A DNA stretch of 9,013 bases from an uncultured Clostridia bacterium (GCA_937894185.1 CALCSA010000047.1:1-9013); one strand, 5' to 3'. Counted from the stretch's first letter, positions 1-6,264 are shown. The notes: a model not told the origin generated them from the letters alone. Program-made: numbers and translations.

Positions 1-1076
1 GCGTACTGGTCCCAGTGGGGAGCCGCCAGTCCCGCAAAGGCAGGCACGAAGTATACGCCTCCCGTCTTTTGGGCCGCGATGGCCATTGCTTCCGTCTGGG
101 CGGAATTCTCGATGATTTGCAGCTTGTCACGAAGCCACTGCACCGCCGCTCCCGCTATGTACACGCCGCCGTCCAAAGCAAAGGATGTCTTTTTATCCAG
201 ACCCCAAGCCACTGTGGTAAGCAGGCCGTTTTCCGAATAAACCGGCTTATCTCCGGTGTTCATCAGCATAAAGCAGCCGGTTCCGTAGGTGGTCTTGACG
301 GTGCCGGGTGTGTAACAGGCCTGACCGAACAGAGCGGCCTGCTGATCCACCACCGAGCCGGAAATGGCAACCTTCGCCCCGAAGAAGTCCAGAGGATCGG
401 TGTAGCCGTACACCTGAGCGCTGTCGCAGATTTCGGGGAGAATGCTCTTGGGAATTCCAAGGATTTGGAGGATGTCGTCATCCCATTGCCCGGTGTGGAT
501 GTTGAGCAGCATGGTGCGGGAGGCGGTGGACTGGTCGGTGACATGGGCGCCGGCGTGGGTCAGCTTCCAGATCATCCAGGAATCCAGCGTTCCCGCAATC
601 AGGTCTCCCTTTTTAGCCCGCTCCATGGCTCCTTCCACGTTGTCCAGAATCCACTTAAACTTGGTCCCGCTGAAGTAGGAGTCGATGACCAGCCCGGTTC
701 TTTGCCGAATCATCGGCCCGTGTTGTTCCGAAAGCTGATCCGCGTACCGTGCCGTGCGGCGGTCCTGCCAGACTATGGCGTTGTAAACCGGCTGTCCGGT
801 GTTTTTATCCCAGATCATACAGGTTTCGCCCTGATTGTCCAGACCGATGCAGATCAGGTCGGACGCGCTGGCTCCCACTTCCTTGAGAACCATGTCGATG
901 GATTCCAGAATGGCATCCCAGATTTCCATGGGGTCGTGCTCCACCCACCCGGCTTCCGGATAATATTGGGTGTGCTCTTTGTATCCCCTTGCCGCCACAT
1001 CCCAGTTTTCGTCCAGCAGTAATGTGGTGGTTCCGGTGGTTCCCTGATCAATTCCCAGATAGTATTTTTTGGACAT
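1..1076 (-). CDS. FGGY-family carbohydrate kinase, glycerol kinase-like (3' end outside window)
   Basis: Cytoplasmic ATP-dependent sugar/polyol kinase of the FGGY family (ASKHA fold). 358 codons are visible of the roughly 500 usual, so the last ~140 residues lie beyond the left edge. The N-terminus reads YLGIDQGTTGTTTLLLDE, the family phosphate-binding loop. It is followed by WVEHDPMEIW, YNAIVWQDRRT, YFSGTKFKWILD, TYGTGCFMLMNTG and FVPAFAGLAAPHWD, all close to glycerol kinase (GlpK). Of the glycerol-binding residues known in E. coli GlpK (Arg83, Glu84, Tyr135, Asp245), Glu84, Tyr134 and Asp244 are present here, but the Arg is Gly83 (NQGETC instead of NQRET). The substrate may therefore not be glycerol. 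The ATG at 1076 has AAGGAGG eight bases upstream (1085-1091). The gene starts 21 bp after the EutH-like permease stop and is evidently co-transcribed with it. The FGGY assignment is secure; the substrate is unknown. Confidence 0.93.
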   Translation of the reverse strand, partial: MSKKYYLGIDQGTTGTTTLLLDENWDVAARGYKEHTQYYPEAGWVEHDPMEIWDAILESIDMVLKEVGASASDLICIGLDNQGETCMIWDKNTGQPVYNAIVWQDRRTARYADQLSEQHGPMIRQRTGLVIDSYFSGTKFKWILDNVEGAMERAKKGDLIAGTLDSWMIWKLTHAGAHVTDQSTASRTMLLNIHTGQWDDDILQILGIPKSILPEICDSAQVYGYTDPLDFFGAKVAISGSVVDQQAALFGQACYTPGTVKTTYGTGCFMLMNTGDKPVYSENGLLTTVAWGLDKKTSFALDGGVYIAGAAVQWLRDKLQIIENSAQTEAMAIAAQKTGGVYFVPAFAGLAAPHWDQY

Positions 1077-1097
1077 TCTGCTCTCCTCCTTTCAGCT

Positions 1098-2225
1098 TTA
1101 GACTGCTGCCGCTTCTTCTTTGGCCATCAGTTCCCGGCTCTGCCGGTCTTCCGCCTCGGTGCTTTTGGTCATCACCATGGCCAGCAGAACGGCCAGAACC
1201 CCTGCCACCAGCTTGGACAGCACGACAGCGGTGATGGCTTCGGGGTGAACACCGGCTGTAAATCCAAGGTGATCTCCCAGAGCCGCCGTGGCGGGAACCA
1301 GCCAAGCAGTGTTGATGATCTTACCTCTGGAATTCATATCCTTCATCATCTTATAGACAGGAATGGAGTTTGCAAGCGTGAATACGATTCCGGCGGTGGA
1401 GGTGGCGTCCATCCCCAGATGCTTCCCCACGGCGGAAAGAGGTTTATCCAGCACCTTGGTCAAAATGGACAGAACCGGGAAGGTGCCCAGCAGCACCACG
1501 CCGATGCTCCCGATGATTTCCAGCGCTTCGCCAATGGGAGCCATGCCGGGAATAATGACCACGCCGGTCATCATCTCAAAGGCTGCCGCAGCCAATCCCA
1601 CGGTGATCACCACGACGATGAACTTGCCAAAGACAATGCAGCCCTTGATCATGCCGTTGGGGATGAACTTGAGCCCCAACGCCAGCAGCACGGAAATAAT
1701 AATGACCGGCACGCTGTTGACCAGCACCATGCCCATATCGTATCCCGCAATGGCGCCGCCGATAATGGAACCCACCGGTACGGTAATCAGGCCGATGAGC
1801 AGACCCTTGGCAAAATAAGGCTGATCGTGCTTTTCGATGAGGCCCAACCCCACCGGGATGGAAAAAACAATGGTGCATCCCAGCATAGAGGATACAATCA
1901 GCCCGGAAAACAACCCCGCCTGTTCATTGATGGCCAAACTCATGGCCAGAGGGTACCCGCCGGTGTCGTTGGGCAGAATGGCCCCAAAGATCGCCGGATC
2001 TGCTCCGATGGCGGTCAGCCCCGGAATGATAGCCGGGCCAAGGTATCTGGAAATTACAGGTGCCAGACACACAATTCCAACCATCCCCAACGCCAGCGGC
2101 CCCATGGAGTTGAAGCCTTCCTCAAACTTGTCGCCCAATCCCAACTTGTTTCCAATAATGCGATCGATCCCCCCGACAATTGCGCCAATTGCCATGACCC
2201 ACATAATGACATCGCTAAAAGACAT
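1098..2225 (-). CDS. EutH-family (ethanolamine permease-like) transporter
   Basis: Integral membrane transporter of the EutH family; about ten hydrophobic segments can be recognised. It matches EutH along its whole length: FEEGFNSMGPLALGMVGIVC, LAPVISRYLGPAIIP, TIVFSIPVGLGLIE, ALGLKFIPNGMIKG, ANSIPVYKMMKDMNSRGK and ALGDHLGFTAG all have direct EutH counterparts. It has 375 residues against about 408 in enterobacterial EutH, because a short loop after the first helix and another before the seventh are absent. The ATG at 2225 is chosen because AAGGAGG (2233-2239) lies seven bases upstream; a TTG at 2231 would sit only one base from that site. No ethanolamine ammonia-lyase, microcompartment or other eut gene is in view. 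Its partner is an FGGY kinase, so an uptake-then-phosphorylation route for an amino alcohol or small polyol is inferred. The family is sure; the substrate is open. Confidence 0.9.
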   Translation of the reverse strand: MSFSDVIMWVMAIGAIVGGIDRIIGNKLGLGDKFEEGFNSMGPLALGMVGIVCLAPVISRYLGPAIIPGLTAIGADPAIFGAILPNDTGGYPLAMSLAINEQAGLFSGLIVSSMLGCTIVFSIPVGLGLIEKHDQPYFAKGLLIGLITVPVGSIIGGAIAGYDMGMVLVNSVPVIIISVLLALGLKFIPNGMIKGCIVFGKFIVVVITVGLAAAAFEMMTGVVIIPGMAPIGEALEIIGSIGVVLLGTFPVLSILTKVLDKPLSAVGKHLGMDATSTAGIVFTLANSIPVYKMMKDMNSRGKIINTAWLVPATAALGDHLGFTAGVHPEAITAVVLSKLVAGVLAVLLAMVMTKSTEAEDRQSRELMAKEEAAAV

Positions 2226-2232
2226 TCCCAAC

Positions 2233-2239
2233 CCTCCTT
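2233..2239 (-). promoter_or_regulatory. Ribosome binding site of the EutH-like permease
   Basis: AAGGAGG on the minus strand, seven bases before the ATG at 2225 and only one base before the in-frame TTG at 2231. This spacing decides the start in favour of the ATG. Confidence 0.85.
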
Positions 2240-2280
2240 ATTAAATTGACAATGCACACCCAATCGCCGCCGGACTTTGC

Positions 2281-2311
2281 CAACATTGCAATAGTTTTTA
2301 TTGCAATGTTG
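2281..2311. repeat. Perfect 12-bp inverted repeat, likely operator of the permease-kinase operon
   Basis: CAACATTGCAAT (2281-2292) and ATTGCAATGTTG (2300-2311) are perfect inverted arms around a 7-base AGTTTTT spacer. The repeat sits directly downstream of the predicted -10 box, covering about +1 to +31 of the transcript. Such a position suits a repressor operator, and the DeoR-family protein encoded upstream is the obvious candidate ligand. In RNA the same sequence would form a 5'-terminal hairpin that could protect the mRNA. It is not a terminator: on the minus strand the second arm is followed by GGCAAAGTCC, with no T run. Confidence 0.75.
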
Positions 2312-2318
2312 TAAAATA

Positions 2319-2347
2319 AGAATATCATTTAAGTGTATTTAAGTCAA
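2319..2347 (-). promoter_or_regulatory. Sigma-A-type promoter of the EutH-like permease/kinase operon
   Basis: On the minus strand, TTGACT (plus 2342-2347) is separated by exactly 17 bases from TATTCT (plus 2319-2324). The predicted start is near 2312, giving a leader of about 87 bases before the ATG at 2225. The inverted repeat at 2281-2311 begins immediately at the predicted start site. Confidence 0.7.
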
Positions 2348-2433
2348 TATCTATATTTTATACAAATATTGTTGTTTATTTTTGTTGCTATATTTTTAAC
2401 CATGTTGTAATTCCTCGTATTTTGCCATATAAG

Positions 2434-2476
2434 AAAACCTTCTGCAACAGAGGCGGTATCTGTAACAGAAGGTTTT
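2434..2476 (-). terminator. Hairpin, probable intrinsic terminator of the deoR-type gene
   Basis: Arms AAAACCTTCTG (2434-2444) and CAGAAGGTTTT (2466-2476) enclose a second stem ACAGA/TCTGT (2447-2451, 2459-2463) with loop GGCGGTA. On the minus strand the last arm ends in GGTTTT and is followed by CTTATAT, a moderate U-rich tail. It lies about 197 bp past the regulator stop and about 90 bp upstream of the permease promoter. It would therefore insulate the permease operon from read-through. On the plus strand the tail is poorer, and no plus-strand gene needs it. Confidence 0.6.
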
Positions 2477-2672
2477 GGTATTCGATTGTTGTTTAGCGGC
2501 ATCCCCCAAAAGCCCCGGGCGGCAAGTTTTGTCTGGCTTTGTATCCATCCGGAGCGTGAGCCGACCGGCCGGCAGCGACAGACTACAGGCTGCTTTCAAG
2601 GGGTTAGGTGGAATCCCGCAAAGCAGAACAGCGGCACTCTCCCCCTTCCAACAGGAGAGTCAAATACGCCCA
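2477..2672. other. Non-coding GC-rich block between regulator stop and its terminator
   Basis: This 196-bp stretch follows the DeoR-type stop codon and holds no convincing gene. It contains a hairpin with arms ACTCTCC (2636-2642) and GGAGAGT (2654-2660), and the self-complementary CCGGCCGG. It is clearly GC-richer than the AT-rich spacer at 2240-2430. The minus-strand text GGAAGGGGGAGAGTGCCGC...TTCCACCTAACCCC resembles the dispersed intergenic repeats common in gut Clostridia; that resemblance is from memory, not from a search. Short open frames crossing it run through the terminator hairpin and lack ribosome binding sites. Confidence 0.35.
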
Positions 2673-3452
2673 TCAGTCCATGATTCCGGGTTCCTCCGCC
2701 ACAAACACTTCGGTGCCGCTGTCCCGGAAGGAGCGGATGACAGGGTCCGGGGTGCTCCAGTCGGTCACCAGTTTTTCCACCTGCGATATTTTACAGACAA
2801 AGTTCATCGCGGTAACCCCAAACTTGCTGTAATCGGCTACGGCAATCACCCGGTCGGAGCGTTCGATCATGCATCTTCTGGTGTTGGCCTCCTGCAGGTG
2901 ATAGTCGGTGTATCCGTTTTGCAGGTTAACGCCGCCCACCCCCATAATCAACTTGTTGGCGTAAAACTCCTTGAGATCCCGGTCACTGATGTGGCCGGAT
3001 ACCGCCAGTTCCCCGGGCCGGAGCTCGCCTCCCAGCAGAATCACCCGGCTGTTTTGCTGCTGTATCATTTCGTGAGCGATCAATGTTGCATTGGTGATGA
3101 CAGTCAAATCTTTTTTATCCTTTAAATTGCGGGCCACCTCCAGAGTGGTGGTTCCCACATCAAAAATGAGGGTATCTCCATCCTCAATCAGCTGGGCAGC
3201 CTTGATTCCGATGGCCACTTTTTCCTGATAATTGACCACTTCCCGATGGGAGTAGTTGGGTTCCTGACCATAGAGGCCGTAGGCCACAGCGCCGCCATAT
3301 ACCCGCCGAAGCAGTCCGGCGCTTTCCAAATATTCCAAATCTCTGCGGATGGTTTCAACCGACACATGATATTCTTTCACAAGGTCTGCCACCTTGACCA
3401 TACGATGCGTTTTTACCTGTTCCAAAATACCTTTTCTGCGTTGTTGCAACAT
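2673..3452 (-). CDS. DeoR/GlpR-family transcriptional regulator
   Basis: DNA-binding repressor of the DeoR family, 259 residues, the usual length. Residues about 1-55 form the winged helix-turn-helix: RRKGILEQVKTHRMVKVADL, then VSVETIRRDLEYLE and GLLRRVYGGA, the typical recognition helix and wing. Residues about 70-235 form the sugar-phosphate sensor domain (DeoRC, related to ribose-5-phosphate isomerase), with DVGTTTLEVARNL, VITNA, VILLGGELR and MGVGG. DeoR-family proteins usually respond to a phosphorylated sugar or polyol, which fits control of the downstream EutH-like permease and FGGY kinase. I chose the ATG at 3452 (MLQQRRKGILEQ), with AAGGTG six bases before it and the usual family N-terminus; a GTG at 3461 would add three residues. 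Its probable target is the inverted repeat at 2281-2311. The gene is transcribed divergently from the HD-GYP gene. Confidence 0.93.
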   Translation of the reverse strand: MLQQRRKGILEQVKTHRMVKVADLVKEYHVSVETIRRDLEYLESAGLLRRVYGGAVAYGLYGQEPNYSHREVVNYQEKVAIGIKAAQLIEDGDTLIFDVGTTTLEVARNLKDKKDLTVITNATLIAHEMIQQQNSRVILLGGELRPGELAVSGHISDRDLKEFYANKLIMGVGGVNLQNGYTDYHLQEANTRRCMIERSDRVIAVADYSKFGVTAMNFVCKISQVEKLVTDWSTPDPVIRSFRDSGTEVFVAEEPGIMD

Positions 3453-3494
3453 GTTTTTCACCTTTTCCGACTTGAGATACCGTTATAGTAACAC

Positions 3495-3539
3495 AAAAGC
3501 CGGTCAAATTCCAGATTACAGTGGCAACTTCCGGCTTTT
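3495..3539. repeat. 9-bp inverted repeat in the divergent regulator/HD-GYP intergenic region
   Basis: AAAAGCCGG (3495-3503) and CCGGCTTTT (3531-3539) are perfect arms around a 27-base spacer. The region lies 40-90 bp upstream of the DeoR-type start and upstream of the HD-GYP promoter. A possible weak regulator -10 (TATAAC on minus, plus 3482-3487) lies just next to it. It could be a regulatory site or a terminator-like hairpin. The long loop and lack of a good U tract make termination unconvincing. Confidence 0.4.
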
Positions 3540-3575
3540 ATTCGATCAATCGGCAGGCTTTTCCCCCTATGGACA

Positions 3576-3604
3576 TTGACAAAGGGGCGCCGCACCGATA
3601 CACT
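3576..3604 (+). promoter_or_regulatory. Sigma-A-type promoter of the HD-GYP gene
   Basis: A consensus TTGACA (3576-3581) is followed after 17 bases by TACACT (3599-3604). The predicted start is near 3611, giving a leader of about 30 bases before the ATG at 3642. Confidence 0.7.
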
Positions 3605-3619
3605 ATTCTTATACGATTA

Positions 3620-3636
3620 TTTCCTTTGAAAGGAAA
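3620..3636. repeat. 17-bp palindrome containing the HD-GYP ribosome binding site
   Basis: TTTCCTTT (3620-3627), one G, then AAAGGAAA (3629-3636): perfect 8-bp arms. The right arm is the Shine-Dalgarno sequence (AAAGGA), ending a few bases before the ATG at 3642. It lies entirely in the short predicted 5' leader. With a 1-base centre it cannot form a full hairpin in RNA, though partial pairing could mask the ribosome site. It could equally be a protein-binding site just after the transcription start. Confidence 0.5.
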
Positions 3637-3641
3637 ACACT

Positions 3642-4718
3642 ATGCGTTATGTATCTTTCCCCCGCCTTCGGGAGGGCATGGTGCTGGGAAGCAACATCTA
3701 CGGGGACAAGCTTGAGGTAATCATGGGCCAGAGGCTGATTCTGAGCGATGCTCACATTCGCCGCCTGAACGAGCTGGGTTACCCCGGGGTGTATATTATG
3801 GACAACCTGTCTCAGGATGTGGTGGTGCAGGATATCATTCCATCCGAGCTGCGTCTGGCCGCCATCAAAGCCGCCAGAGATCTAAGGAGGCAGGCAGAGC
3901 GGATGGACCCCAAAAATCCCCGCAAAACCAGCGTGGCCCCCCAACAGAAGATTGTCCTGCCCATCATCGAGGCTTTGATCGATAACAAGCGCCGGGTGGT
4001 GGACCTGATCGACCTCAAGCCCTTTGAAAACTACGATTTCTACCACGCTGCCAACGTCGTGGTGCTCTCGTTGCTTCTGGGGGTGGAAATGGGTATTTCC
4101 GGCACCCAGCTGTACGAGCTGGGAATGGCGTCCCTGCTTTACGATCTGGGCAACATCTTTCTCCCCAAGGGAATCCTCCAGCAGCCGGGCAAGCTGTCCC
4201 CCGCCGAGTACGAAACCGTCAAAAAACACACCGAAATCGGTTTTGAATTTCTGCGGGACAACTTTGATATTTCCATTGATGCCTGTGTGGGTGCTCTCCA
4301 TCACCACGAGCATTACGATGGTTCCGGCTACCCCTACGGCCTGAAGAAGAATAAAATCTCCATCTACGGCCGAATCATCGCTCTCACCGATGTCTTTGAC
4401 GCTCTTGTCTCCCGCAGGCCCTTCCGGGAGCCCCTGCTCCCCCCCGAGGCCATGGAGTTGATTCAGAGCCAGTCCGGTACCAAGTTCGACCCGGAAATCG
4501 TCCGGGTGCTGGGGCGGGTGGTCTCCCTCTTCCCCGCCGGAACCTGTGTCCAGCTCAGTTCGGGGGTGCGCTGTATGGTGGTCCAGAACTACGTGGCCGA
4601 CCCGGAGCATCCCAGACTGCGGCTGCTGGGCAACATGAGCGCTACTCCCCTGTACATCGACCTGCAAAACGATCCCGCCTTCGCCCATCTCAAGGTGAGT
4701 CACATATTGGAGGTATAG
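3642..4718 (+). CDS. HD-GYP domain protein with altered HD motif (YD)
   Basis: Cytoplasmic HD-GYP-family protein, 358 residues; family members hydrolyse cyclic di-GMP or related dinucleotides. Residues 1-60 (FPRLREGMVLGSNIYGDKLE...LNELGYPGVYIMD) are the small N-terminal domain common in clostridial HD-GYP proteins. The catalytic domain spans about 125-290 and residues 300-358 form a small beta-rich tail. Visible landmarks are His135, PKGILQQPGKLS, His196, HHHEHYDGSGYP at 220-231 with the GYP triad at 229-231, and Asp250 in TDVFDAL. The HD pair itself is Tyr167-Asp168 (LLYDLGN instead of LLHDIGK), losing a metal ligand and the following Lys. Activity is therefore uncertain, and it may act as a nucleotide sensor. 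There is no membrane segment or receiver domain. The ATG at 3642 is preceded by AAAGGA; the gene is monocistronic with its own promoter and terminator. Confidence 0.9.
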   Translation: MRYVSFPRLREGMVLGSNIYGDKLEVIMGQRLILSDAHIRRLNELGYPGVYIMDNLSQDVVVQDIIPSELRLAAIKAARDLRRQAERMDPKNPRKTSVAPQQKIVLPIIEALIDNKRRVVDLIDLKPFENYDFYHAANVVVLSLLLGVEMGISGTQLYELGMASLLYDLGNIFLPKGILQQPGKLSPAEYETVKKHTEIGFEFLRDNFDISIDACVGALHHHEHYDGSGYPYGLKKNKISIYGRIIALTDVFDALVSRRPFREPLLPPEAMELIQSQSGTKFDPEIVRVLGRVVSLFPAGTCVQLSSGVRCMVVQNYVADPEHPRLRLLGNMSATPLYIDLQNDPAFAHLKVSHILEV

Positions 4719-4743
4719 CCTCCGGCCCTGTCAACCAACGATT

Positions 4744-4786
4744 AAAGCCCTCCGGCTTCCCGTCAGGGGAAGACGAAGGGCTTTTT
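4744..4786. terminator. Bidirectional intrinsic terminator between convergent genes
   Basis: The outer stem AAAGCCCTCCG (4744-4754) pairs with CGAAGGGCTTT (4774-4784) with one mismatch. The inner stem CTTCCC/GGGAAG (4756-4761, 4767-4772) closes a GTCAG loop. It is followed by TTTTT on plus and TTTAAT on minus. It lies 25 bp past the HD-GYP stop and 12 bp past the stop of the convergent synthase gene, so it serves both. Confidence 0.9.
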
Positions 4787-4797
4787 GCTGTCCAAAC

Positions 4798-6153
4798 TTA
4801 TACGATGTTGAGCAGATGAACCGCTTGCCACAGTTCACTGGTTCCGATGACGGTGACTCGGCCACCCTCGTACTGCTCATCCACCCATTCCTTGAGCTTG
4901 AGCACCCGGGGATCGTCTTTTTCCACCCGTTCTCCGTCCAGCACCTTGGTGGAAAGCCACATAGCCACCCCCGCCGCGCCGGAGGTAGCGGAAATCGCCA
5001 CACTGGGGGCGGATTTCAGCAGGGTGCGGGTGTCAAAAATGTTGTAAATCTCCTCATCCTTGAGGATGCCGTCGGCGTGAATTCCCGCCTGGGTGATGTT
5101 GAAGTCGCTGCCCACGAAGGGAGTTTTGGGGGGAATCTCGTATCCCAGTTCCCCCTCATAGTAGTCGGCAATATCCCGGATGACGGTGGTATCCATACCA
5201 TCCAGAGTGCCCCGCAGCTGCGCGTACTCAATGACCATGGCCTCCAGCGGCGTGTTGCCGGTGCGCTCGCCGATTCCCAGCAGGGAGCAGTTGACACTGG
5301 ATGCTCCGTACATCCAGGCGGTGGCGGCGTTGACCACGCTCTTGTAGAAGTCGTTGTGGCCATGCCACTCCAGCTGCTCCGGCTCGTATCCCGCGTAGTT
5401 GCGCAGGCCGTACATAATGCCGGAAACCGACCGGGGCATGGATGCGCCGGGATAGGGCACCCCGTAGCCCAGAGTGTCGCAGGCGCGAATCTTAATCTTG
5501 ATGCCGCTGTCCTTGGAAAGCTCGTTGAGGGCGTGGGCAAAGGGAACCACAAAGCCATAAAAGCTGGCCCGGGTGATGTCCTCAAAGTGGCAGCGGGGCC
5601 GAATCCCCACATCCAGCGCCTGCTTTACAATGGCCAGATAATCATCCATGGCCTGACGGCGGTTTTTCTTTAGCTTGTGGTAGATATGGTAATCAGAACA
5701 GCTTACCAGTATCCCACATTCCTTCAGGCCCATTTCCTTGGCCATCTGGAAATCCTGCTTGGTGGCGCGAATCCACCCGGTAATCTCGGGGAATGCAAGG
5801 CCCAGTTCCTGACACCGGCGCACTGCTTCCTTGTCCCGGTCGCTGTAGAGGAAGAACTCGCTCTGGCGAATTTTACCCTTGGGTCCACCCAGCTTGCTAA
5901 GCAGCTTGAACAGGTGAACAATCTGATCGGGGGTATAGGGCGAGCGGCTCTGCTGCCCATCCCGGAAGGTGGTGTCGGTCATCCAGATCTCATCCGGCGG
6001 ATCCAATGGGCTGGTCCGCTGGTTAAAGGTGCATTTGGGAATCTCGCTGTACGGAAACATTTCGCGGTACAGGTTGGGGTTATCCCTATCCTGCAGTTGA
6101 TAGCGATATTCCGATTCCATGAGGATCTTGCGCTTACTGTCAAAATAAATCAT
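4798..6153 (-). CDS. Re-type citrate synthase-like enzyme (homocitrate/isopropylmalate synthase superfamily)
   Basis: Acyl-CoA condensing enzyme of the DRE-TIM metallolyase superfamily, 451 residues. The TIM barrel covers about residues 55-330. DTTFRDGQQSRSPYT (from residue 60) carries the catalytic Arg64 and metal-binding Asp65, HGHND (264-268) gives the two His metal ligands, and GIGERTGN (293-300) is the usual glycine-rich loop. The leucine-feedback domain of LeuA is absent. GGPKGKIRQSEFFLYS, PEITGWIRA, RCHFEDITRASFYGFVVPFA and ACDTLGYGVPYPGA fit the clostridial Re-citrate synthase branch (acetyl-CoA + oxaloacetate to citrate), often mis-annotated as 2-isopropylmalate or homocitrate synthase. 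This branch assignment is from remembered family patterns. The start at 6153 is chosen because GGGAGGG lies six bases upstream; an in-frame ATG at 6204 lacks a ribosome site. The gene is monocistronic and probably supplies 2-oxoglutarate for glutamate. Confidence 0.8.
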   Translation of the reverse strand: MIYFDSKRKILMESEYRYQLQDRDNPNLYREMFPYSEIPKCTFNQRTSPLDPPDEIWMTDTTFRDGQQSRSPYTPDQIVHLFKLLSKLGGPKGKIRQSEFFLYSDRDKEAVRRCQELGLAFPEITGWIRATKQDFQMAKEMGLKECGILVSCSDYHIYHKLKKNRRQAMDDYLAIVKQALDVGIRPRCHFEDITRASFYGFVVPFAHALNELSKDSGIKIKIRACDTLGYGVPYPGASMPRSVSGIMYGLRNYAGYEPEQLEWHGHNDFYKSVVNAATAWMYGASSVNCSLLGIGERTGNTPLEAMVIEYAQLRGTLDGMDTTVIRDIADYYEGELGYEIPPKTPFVGSDFNITQAGIHADGILKDEEIYNIFDTRTLLKSAPSVAISATSGAAGVAMWLSTKVLDGERVEKDDPRVLKLKEWVDEQYEGGRVTVIGTSELWQAVHLLNIV

Positions 6154-6159
6154 ATGTAG

Positions 6160-6166
6160 CCCTCCC
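6160..6166 (-). promoter_or_regulatory. Ribosome binding site of the Re-citrate synthase-like gene
   Basis: GGGAGGG on the minus strand, six bases before the ATG at 6153. It supports this start over the upstream in-frame ATG at 6204, which would add 17 residues. Confidence 0.8.
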
Positions 6167-6209
6167 AATCTAATTTTTGCAGCTACAAATTCCACAAGTT
6201 TCATAGATA

Positions 6210-6238
6210 ACTATAGCCCACCCAGCTCCATTAATCAA
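6210..6238 (-). promoter_or_regulatory. Promoter of the Re-citrate synthase-like gene
   Basis: On the minus strand, TTGATT (plus 6233-6238) is spaced 17 bases from TATAGT (plus 6210-6215), predicting a leader of about 50 bases. A perfect TTGACA (plus 6245-6250) lies just upstream but has no matching -10 at normal spacing. Confidence 0.55.
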
Positions 6239-6249
6239 GAGAGTTGTCA

Positions 6250-6264
6250 AAATATCGCATATTT
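6250..6264. repeat. Short AT-rich palindrome upstream of the synthase promoter
   Basis: AAATAT-CGC-ATATTT, perfect 6-bp arms, 12 bp upstream of the -35 box. It could be a binding site for a regulator, but a chance occurrence in AT-rich DNA is possible. Confidence 0.3.

Noticed and set aside
1098..2225. Full ethanolamine-utilisation (eut) locus
   Set aside because: Only the EutH-like permease is present. No eutB/C, microcompartment shell or eut regulator is seen in the window.
2396..2599. Short minus-strand open frame between the regulator and the permease
   Set aside because: It crosses the probable terminator hairpin, has no convincing ribosome site and no recognisable protein pattern.
3453..3461. 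GTG start three codons upstream for the DeoR-type gene
   Set aside because: The ATG at 3452 gives the usual family N-terminus and has AAGGTG at good spacing. The difference is only three residues.
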